64,000 nt of DNA from Epiperipatus broadwayi. Taxonomy: Eukaryota; Onychophora; Udeonychophora; Euonychophora; Peripatidae. Below, piece by piece: positions 56,696 through 64,000 of the stretch; within the stretch, counting starts at the first letter, position 1, and every line of letters starts with the position of its first letter. The stretch covers positions 5,697,576 through 5,761,575 of the forward strand of contig JAQFVV010000036.1 of assembly GCA_028023455.1 (NCBI GenBank), read 5' to 3'. The notes beneath the pieces are model-generated. The model saw only the letters and a list, made by a program, of their open reading frames with translations, had not been told where the DNA came from and searched no databases. Made by a program: the position numbers and the translations under genes.

Positions 56696-59600
56696 TGTAG
56701 ATATATATATATATAGTATTCAATTATTAAAAAAAAAAATTTTTTTTTATTCTTTTATACATACAGAGATTTATATGTATAGATTTATTATTATGAATAA
56801 GCAGTTCTTTTATGATTTATTATATAATATTTTTATTAAATAATATGTGTTAAATTTATTTAACTTTCATTTTGTTAAAATAGAGTAAATCAGAAAAGTG
56901 TGAAATAAGGCAATTAAGATTGTTATATTAGGAGATACAAAAATGTACACGTGTGAAACAATGAATAGATCTGTACAAACACAAAGATGCTTTTACACTT
57001 ATTCCTGATGGCTATAGATTCCAGGTTTGTTGTTATCTGTATCTTAAGATTATTTTTACAAAAGAGGTGCTTTGATGTAGATAACGATAGCGATCAATTT
57101 TAAATCTTTATTGATTGTGACCGACGTCAAACTTGTGAAGCTTTGATTTTTTTTTTAAGATAAAGATTTCCAGATGGTTTTTTTTCTTTGGTTGAAATTC
57201 GCGATATAAATGATTGAAACAATTTTTTTAATCGGTCAGTCATAAATTTTTTTAAAGAGAAGATCAGTCAGTCTTAAATTTTTTTTAAAGAGATGATCAG
57301 TTAGTCTTAAATTTTTTTAAAGAGATGATCAGTTAGTCTTAAATTTCTTTAGAGAGATGATGAGTTAGTCATTAATTTTTTTAGAGTGAGAGTCACTCAA
57401 ATTATTATTATTATTTTGAGACTCAACTCAGTCGGTCCTTCCTTGTTATTATTCTTAAGCAGAAATGTAAGCTCTGATTTTTTTTTAAAAGAGAGTGAAC
57501 GCTTTAATTTTTTTTTCTCACTCTTTGAAAGTTGAAAAAAAAAGAGCAAATGAAATGTGCGTTGATATAAAGCAATTTCCAGCAATATTAAAGAAGAGGA
57601 GAGAAATGGAACAAGATTGAATTTATTAGAATTTAGTAATAATTATATAAAAAATGATATTAACATATTTGGTTATGCATAATACTATGCCTCTGCATTG
57701 CTAAACCATTTTTTCTGCTTCCTGGTTAATACAGAATGAGTCAAAATCGCTGATCTGTCTATGAAGTCATGTATCCAGTAATAACCAACAAAATGATAGA
57801 TTTTGAAGCCAACCACACAAGCTATATGGAATGCTTTGTTTCTAGTTCCTGGCGTATTAAAAGCTCATTACCTTCGAATGAATGGAGAAGAGGAAATAGG
57901 AGGAAAAGAAAACTTATAACATCCATGTAGAACCAAGTTTGAAGCCATAAATCAAATTTTTGTTGATTTACCTCAATCATCTAAAGTGTCAACAGCAATT
58001 ATTTTTTTTAAAGGAGAGAGACAAGCAAATCCACCGGTACCTACTTATTCAAAGTACTTATAATAATTTTTTTTAAATGGTAGAAGGAAGCCAATCAACA
58101 GTGAATAATAATGGAATTGAAGAAACAAGCAAAGTCAATTGATTCAGCATTATCTTAAAAGTATCTGCAATAACTTTCTTTTTTGTTGTTGTTGTTGTTG
58201 TTGGTGAGCAAAGAAAAGCAGTCTGAAAATTCAAATTCAGGACATTAATAAGAAGTAAAAAGTAGACGGGTAAATATGAACTTTCTTTAACCGATTTTAT
58301 TCTTTTACTTATTAAAAGTAAACCTTAATTTACTGGTCAAAGCAATTTTCTTTTTTGATACAGAAACATTAAAGACTTGTTTATCTATAGTTATTTGCAA
58401 TATCTCACAACATAGCACAAACATAGTTTAAATCTTTAAACTTAAATTTTTCATTATTTTTTTTTATTATTTTTTTATTATTATATATTGTAATGTTGAA
58501 ATGTTTTTTTTTTTAATTGTTCTTCAGATGTTAATGATAATGAGCAACCTATAGATATATGCATTTATAATGTTTTTTATTTTTATTTTATCTTGTTGCA
58601 TATAAAAAATTAATATATGTATTTTATTTTCTTTCGCTATAAGGTTGCAAAAGAAAAAGATATTTTTATATATGTAATTTATGGGTATACATTTTAAACA
58701 TATATGTTAACATTACCGAATGCGTGAATGTGTAACTGTTTATCCAAACACATCAAAGAATAGGTTATATATATGATTAGTTTAAAATGGTAAATTGAAA
58801 AATAGGGCATTACATTTGAATGAAATGAAATAACATATACAAGTTTCACCTGAAATTTATTTTATGATATGATGAGTAAGAAAAGTCTTAAATAAGCATT
58901 TATAGAATATGTATTTTTTTTTTCTAATATTGATTTAAGTCAGCTTATTTTGAGACATCAAGAAAGATGACAAACCTATATATTAAGTTTATTTGCTTAT
59001 ACTTATATAAATTTTTATATTAATAAGCCATTTATTTAATTGTCGATTTGACTTTAAAGAAGGAAAGAAAGAGTAGTAGTGTTAATAAAATATAATTATA
59101 TATCTTAATTGGTTTCCGAGTTATTATTAAGAATATTGTGTTTTTTTTTTGTTTTTTTTTCTTAATTCTATCATTTTAATTCATCATCATTGCTCGCAGT
59201 TATTAAGTATTACCATTCGTATATATTGAGCAATAACTTGCAAATATTAAGTGTCCGCAAAATAATAGGTAAACTAGAATGTTGATATTTAAGTATTTAA
59301 GGATTATGCTTGAGAATAACCAAATTTTGATAATTATAGTTCAACATAGAAAGCTAAAATTGTGTTGTGTCCATGAATTTAGATCATCCTCATCAAAGAT
59401 GGATATCATGTTATTAGTTAAAAATGTTTCAAATAATACTATATAAAAGTTATGATCGCCATCAATCATCATTAATAAATTATAATCATTAAATTTAACG
59501 TTTAGCGTAATGAATATGTTTTATTAAATAGGGGTTTATAGAAAATTGAATATTATGCAAAGAGATTCATGGTGATCAATCATCACCATTAGTATTATTA

Positions 59601-60706
59601 AATCCCAGTATGAAATAGGATAATTTTAATAGATGCCTATAAGTTTATAAAGATGAATTTATTGTTGTGAGTTTATTGATAAGCCATGGCTGGTATCCAT
59701 CATCACTATTATAATCATTATTATGACATCACTATTATAATCATTGTTATGATATTATTATCATCATCATCATTATTACCTTTATTGTGATAAATAATCT
59801 AGTTAAATGGCCATCAATATCAATAATGGTCTTCACATGCTTGTTTGGAAGCCATTAATAGGATTATACATGTCTGTTCATCAATATACGCTAATGAGCT
59901 AGCAATGTCTATAAGAATCTTTGATCTATAGTATAAACTTTGGTAATATTGGGATCTTGTAATTTTATCAATATAGATAAAATGTAAGAATGTCATTTTT
60001 GTTCAATAGTCATCCAAGTCATGTGTAATAAATATGTACTGAATGAGTTTGAACTCAAGTACACTATAAATAGATACTTATCTAGATTGAAAACAATCTA
60101 GTGGCGCTCATCGGAAAACACATGTACTTAGCTAAACTGAATAAAGAGTGATATCATCCCTTTCCAACTTCATAATATTAGTTTTATAAAAAAATTTTTT
60201 TTTATAAGTTGTCATGAATAGCACCCATGTGTGCATATGACCATGAATGGTCTTATATATTTGGAAAGAAGAATAGAAAGGATTCTTTGTTAGAAGAACC
60301 TAGTATTGGAGATAAGCATAAGGCACTCCAGGAATCTCACAGTGGGTACTTTTATTCAGTTGCTATATTTAATATTATTTTTATTAGATGACAATGGCCA
60401 GTATGTTTTATTGTTCAGATGACTGCCCCAATATATAAATAAATACCAAGAATCTTTAATGCTGATATTTTCAAGTGGCACAGTGATTCTATACTTTCTT
60501 TATCTATGCTATGATGAATTAATATAGTTACAAATGGTTGGATAGGCATATATCTAATAATTAATAATTTCCCTATCTAAATATTTATTATGGTTACAAA
60601 TGTGACATATTAAAATAGTTACAAATTATAGTTACAAATACATATCTTTTATATTAATTTAATAATTACAAATACATATTTATATTAATTTATAAATATT
60701 GTTATA
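56696..60706 (+). repeat. 3' LTR of the giant element
   Basis: 4011 bp matching 49672-53684. Its end reads TGTTATA instead of TGTTACA and runs into an AT repeat. The gene-like short frames inside are shared with the other LTR and have no motif. Confidence 0.9.
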
Positions 60707-60707
60707 A

Positions 60708-61735
60708 TATATATATATATAAATCAATATATATATATATATATATCAAAATACAGTACAATTTATATAAATTATATTATTTTAGAAGTACTTTCGACTA
60801 TACATTTTGTAGTCTTTATCAACATGTACCTATATGTCATAAGCTGTCTGGATTGAAATCATTCTTATTTCGAAATGAAAAATTGTGCAAATATTCTAGT
60901 GATAAAATTAAAAATGTACATTTATTTGTTAATGACTTGTTGAAAATTGGTTATTATAAATATGCTATTACTAATATTATTGAAACATTTAAAAGAAATC
61001 AACACTATAATAAAATTAAAAATAAAAATATCAAAATGAAATGTATTTCAATGCCATTTATATCAGATAAGCAGGTCAAGTTTATTAGGAAAATTTATAA
61101 TGGTTTGTGTCATATTGTTTTTTTCTCTACAAATAACATAAATAGATTACTTAATAACTCTAAAATTCAAAATTCAAAGTTTAATCAAAATTCTATTATA
61201 TATAGATTGATATGTGGATGTGGCGTAAGATACATCAGTGAATCTAAGTGCACATTTGATAAGAGAATAAAAGTGCATATGCTTTTATATAATAGAATTC
61301 AAAAAGAGAAACAATCTGGAAAAGATGTAAACAAATCTTCATCATCTGTTATATTTGATCATAATAAATCTTGCCAATATGGATTTAAATTTGATTATAA
61401 AAATATGAAAATAATTCAAATTGAACATTGTATAATAAACGTAAAGTAAAAGAGGCTATGTTGATTTCAAGAAATCTTCAAATGTTAATGAATCGCAGTC
61501 GTCAAATGTTAAGATAACAGAATTGTGGGAAATCTGAATTGAACTATGGGTATTGTTAAAGATTGTCTCGTTTTGATTATTCAATGTTATATAGTTGATA
61601 AAGACTACAAAATGTATAGTTGAAAGTACTTCTAAGATAATATAATTTATATAAATTGTACTGTATTTTGATATATATATTGATTTGTATATTACATATA
61701 TTGTGAAACGAATACAGATATCAAACTTTATTATA
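60708..61735 (+). mobile_element. Penelope-like element fragment with inverted ends
   Basis: About 1 kb: a left terminal repeat (60728-60823), a coding fragment of the PLE C-terminal domain, and an inverted right terminal repeat (61525-61690). The ends match the terminal palindrome at 9355-9790. The RT is absent, so the copy is truncated. Hammerhead-like cores lie in both ends (minus TTGATAA at 60817-60823; plus TTGATAA at 61595-61601, GAAA at 61622-61625, with GACTA/TAGTT between). Confidence 0.75.
60824..61517 (+). pseudogene. PLE C-terminal domain with GIY-YIG-like endonuclease
   Basis: The open frame (through 61449) has the layout of a PLE after its RT: a basic segment near its start (KSFLFRNEKLCKYSSD), the KFIRKIYNGL linker, then IIYRLICGCGVRYISESKCT, which corresponds to the VYKxxCxCGxxYIGxT core of the GIY-YIG nuclease (YIS replaces YIG), followed by RIKVHM and a later SVIFDHNKSCQY with the conserved DH. 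Near 61436 the frame shifts; the usual C-terminal KVKEAMLISRN continues in another frame to a stop at 61515-61517. The RT and N-terminal part are missing. No functional product is expected. Confidence 0.8.
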
Positions 61736-61742
61736 TATATAT

Positions 61743-63657
61743 TGTAATGAAATATAATATGCCGTCACATTATTTTAAAATTAAAATAAAAAGGATCATA
61801 AATAAAAATTGATTTATTAAAAAGAAAAAAAACTTAACTTAAAAACTGAAATTTAAAAACTGTTTAACGTATATATAGATCGCATGATGGACAACTTTAA
61901 AAACTATTTTGAAAAATAAAAATATTTGAAAGTAATTTTTTTGTAAAAAAAAGTAAAGATATAAAGATTTGATATTTTTGGAAATAGAAATAATGTTGAT
62001 TTCTATAATCTTAGAAAATGGAAATGATTGTTTTATTAATTAAATGATTGTTTGAAAACAAACTAGCCCTTGAGGCATTTAAAATAAATTAAATGGTCAG
62101 ATAAGAGAATACAAAGAAATTAAATGACCAATGCAAGCATGAAAATGACAGCACGGACCATAACTGAAACATGAGAGGATTAGTGATGTCTTGCCTGTTG
62201 AATCCTAAGATCTTATGATAAAAGGCTAAGAAAAATATAAAAGAAAAATGACTATTATAATTATTATCTAAGAGCTGACTATGAATATGTCGTTATAACT
62301 GGCTATGTTGCAGATTTTCACGATGTGGAAGTCTGCAATAAATTTAATTTTCCGGACAACCAGCTGAGACCTATTGATAACAGTTCCTGACCAAATACAT
62401 GGCAAGTCTCGGTTTCATTTCAAAGAAGGACAAATCATGAAGATGGACTCCTAAATCGGTTAAACCCGTAAAGTATGAACTCTTGTGTCTATCTAATAAG
62501 AACTTTCCTAAAATTGCAATTAATTAATAGCAGAAAATAAGAACTCTTATCTGACTTAAAGAATGCAAATTCAATTGTTAATATTTTTTATGCAGATGTT
62601 TAAGCAATCATTTCCATTTTTTTGTGTGTGTGTGTGTGTTATGTTTTAATTAAAATGTGTTTTAATTTAAGTTGGGTGTGAATAGCTGCATGGATAAAAA
62701 TTAATAACTATGTCAAAATTCATTTATGTTTAGTTTAAGGGATTTTAATTTCAGGCTATTTGTTTTGAATTTAGAACGATGCTTGTGGAGGGATATATGG
62801 GTGTTTATATCAATGTAATGTGAAGCGTGTTTAGCATACAGGGCAACATGCCCAACTGAATGCATGACCCCAAAGAGGCAGTCATATTGTTGCAATGGTT
62901 GCAGATGTATTTCCTGCACCACTGACCCCTTCTAGCTCTGGAGGGATTATAAGTTGGCAGAAATACCGCTCTACCCCATGTGTAGCACTCTTTAAAAAAA
63001 TTATATACATGATTCCTTAGTCAGACAGATGCCCATTCCTATTCTGGACACAGATCATTTCCTTCAAATAATATCACGCTGTCAGATGCACATTCCTGTC
63101 AGCATGGTTTTATGCTAGCATCTTCATATTGCATTTGGTTGCGACTATATATCTGGAAGCAGGCATTGGGTTGACTACGAACTTTTAGTCTGAGATTGAA
63201 TGAATGTTTTGATAAGTTTTAAGGGGAAGAAAAATCTACGTAGCCTATCTATACTCAACATGCTAAAGTAAAATATAATTTAAATATCCATCTGTGCGGT
63301 CTATTTAAAATAGTAATTTAAATTTAAAAAAATTAATGTTAAAATCTAAAAATAAATTTATTCCTCAATTTTAAATGTGCGTTAATAAAATCTATTTGTG
63401 TGTTAATTACTGGCAGTGGCTTCTTTTATTTTATTGTTCTAAATATTTAATATATATTTTGAGAATATAAATTGATTAAAACTTATAAAAATGTTTAAAT
63501 CTCTGCTACTCCATGAGCTAGTGACATTGGGCAAACGGTCAGAATAATATATATAAAAAAATTTTTTTTGAATCTTAACTTACATATCTGCCTACTATAT
63601 AATTTTTTCTAGGTTCAAATGCCTAGGTGGCGCCCTTGTAGTGCAGATACGTTAAGA
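61743..63657 (+). mobile_element. Family B LTR, copy 2
   Basis: Starts TGTAATGA directly after the PLE end in an AT repeat. Collinear with 10033-12490 (TATGCC...; GGCATTTAAAAT; GTTAATTACTGGCAGTGGCT; CTAGGTTCAAATGCC; GCCCTTGTAGTGCAGAT) but about 430 bp shorter near 62080. Its end is not clear; similarity fades at about 63657. The part at 62850-62960 is less AT-rich, but the minus frame there (62713-62922) is not shared with copy 1. Confidence 0.65.
62236..62243 (+). promoter_or_regulatory. TATA box in family B LTR, copy 2
   Basis: TATAAAAG at the position matching 10830-10837 of copy 1. Confidence 0.55.
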
Positions 63658-63659
63658 TA

Positions 63660-64000
63660 TGTTAAGACTTTTTTCATTGACCGTTAAAATATATAAAGCA
63701 AGCAAATGATGGTCATACATCTACATTAAAATACATTTACATTTATGTAACATTAATAAATAAAAATAATACAGAAATAAATAAATTACAAATTATTTAT
63801 TAATAAAATATTTCAATATAGAATTCTTACTCTTACAATTTCTTTATTTCTTAACAATTGCTTCAATAATCTTTTTTGCATCAGTGATATACTCTCTGAA
63901 TAGTTGTATATAATTTTTCATTTATAAACATATAATTAGCCTATTCATTCAGTGTTCTGAAATTTTCTTTTATAAGTAAATAAAGGAATTTTAACTTAGA
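63660..64000. other. AT-rich DNA, no supported feature
   Basis: Nothing recognised. Confidence 0.5.

Larger units (their letters stand above)
49672..60706 (+). mobile_element. Recent LTR retrotransposon with 4-kb LTRs, no RT
   Basis: An 11,035-bp element: 5' LTR (49672-53684), primer-binding site (53687), repeated leader, a gag-like ORF (55597-56328), an integrase C-terminal relic (56456-56644), a polypurine tract (56682-56695) and a 3' LTR (56696-60706). Only 3.0 kb lies between the LTRs, with no protease, RT, RNase H or integrase core, so it must be mobilised by a relative. This fits the large retrotransposon derivative (LARD) type, and the integrase relic points to a Ty3/gypsy-like parent. 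Insertion was into an AT repeat, so the target duplication (probably ATAT) is ambiguous. Confidence 0.85.

Noticed and set aside
57397-57585. Minus ORF in the 3' LTR
   Set aside because: It covers a minisatellite and homopolymers; the matching stretch of the 5' LTR is not open in the same way.

Overview
The window looks like a gene-poor, transposon-packed stretch of an AT-rich animal genome (about three quarters A+T by eye). The evidence is metazoan in type: RTE-like LINEs with an APE endonuclease and reverse transcriptase, tRNA-derived SINEs, a Penelope-like element (PLE), LTR retrotransposons, TTAA-flanked and fold-back elements, and one exon with consensus splice sites. I do not assign a species. 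There is no bacterial-style operon, CRISPR array, rRNA or functional tRNA gene.

Layout. 1-8.2 kb: two tRNA-Val-like SINEs, decayed LINE pieces of at least two families, the best host-gene evidence (a minus-strand 109-bp exon at 5883-5991), a fold-back element and LINE 3' ends. 9.3-12.5 kb: a palindromic PLE terminus followed by a 2.5-kb LTR (family B) that carries a GC-rich minus-strand ORF. 13-19 kb: fold-back families E, D and F and a decayed LINE reverse transcriptase. 19.2-22.5 kb: a full-length but broken RTE-like LINE. 22.6-28.8 kb: mostly unassigned AT-rich DNA, a near-perfect E palindrome and a probable LTR (H). 29-38.6 kb: a tandemly duplicated 3-kb noncoding unit (C). Its first copy holds a TTAA-flanked piggyBac-like MITE. 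Its second copy holds a nearly intact LINE (950-codon ORF) flanked by an 11-bp target duplication. 39-49.5 kb: an inverted array of E units, D elements, SINEs and a large palindrome with tRNA-like arms. 49.7-60.7 kb: a recent 11-kb LTR retrotransposon with about 4-kb LTRs, a gag-like ORF, a relic of an integrase C terminus and no reverse transcriptase. 60.7-63.7 kb: a PLE fragment with a GIY-YIG-like domain, then a second family B LTR.

The most interesting signal is RNA-level. The D repeats contain a compact motif matching a type I hammerhead ribozyme: CUGAUGA and GAAA, helices I and II with compensatory changes between copies, a short palindromic helix III, and A at the cleavage position. 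Weaker hammerhead-like cores sit in the PLE termini and the E repeats. Hammerhead ribozymes are known in PLE terminal repeats and metazoan retrozymes, so D, E and the PLE may belong to one ribozyme-bearing retroelement system that also produces the many inverted dimers here. A second notable signal is a fourfold 118-bp duplication of the LTR end plus primer-binding site in the giant LTR element.
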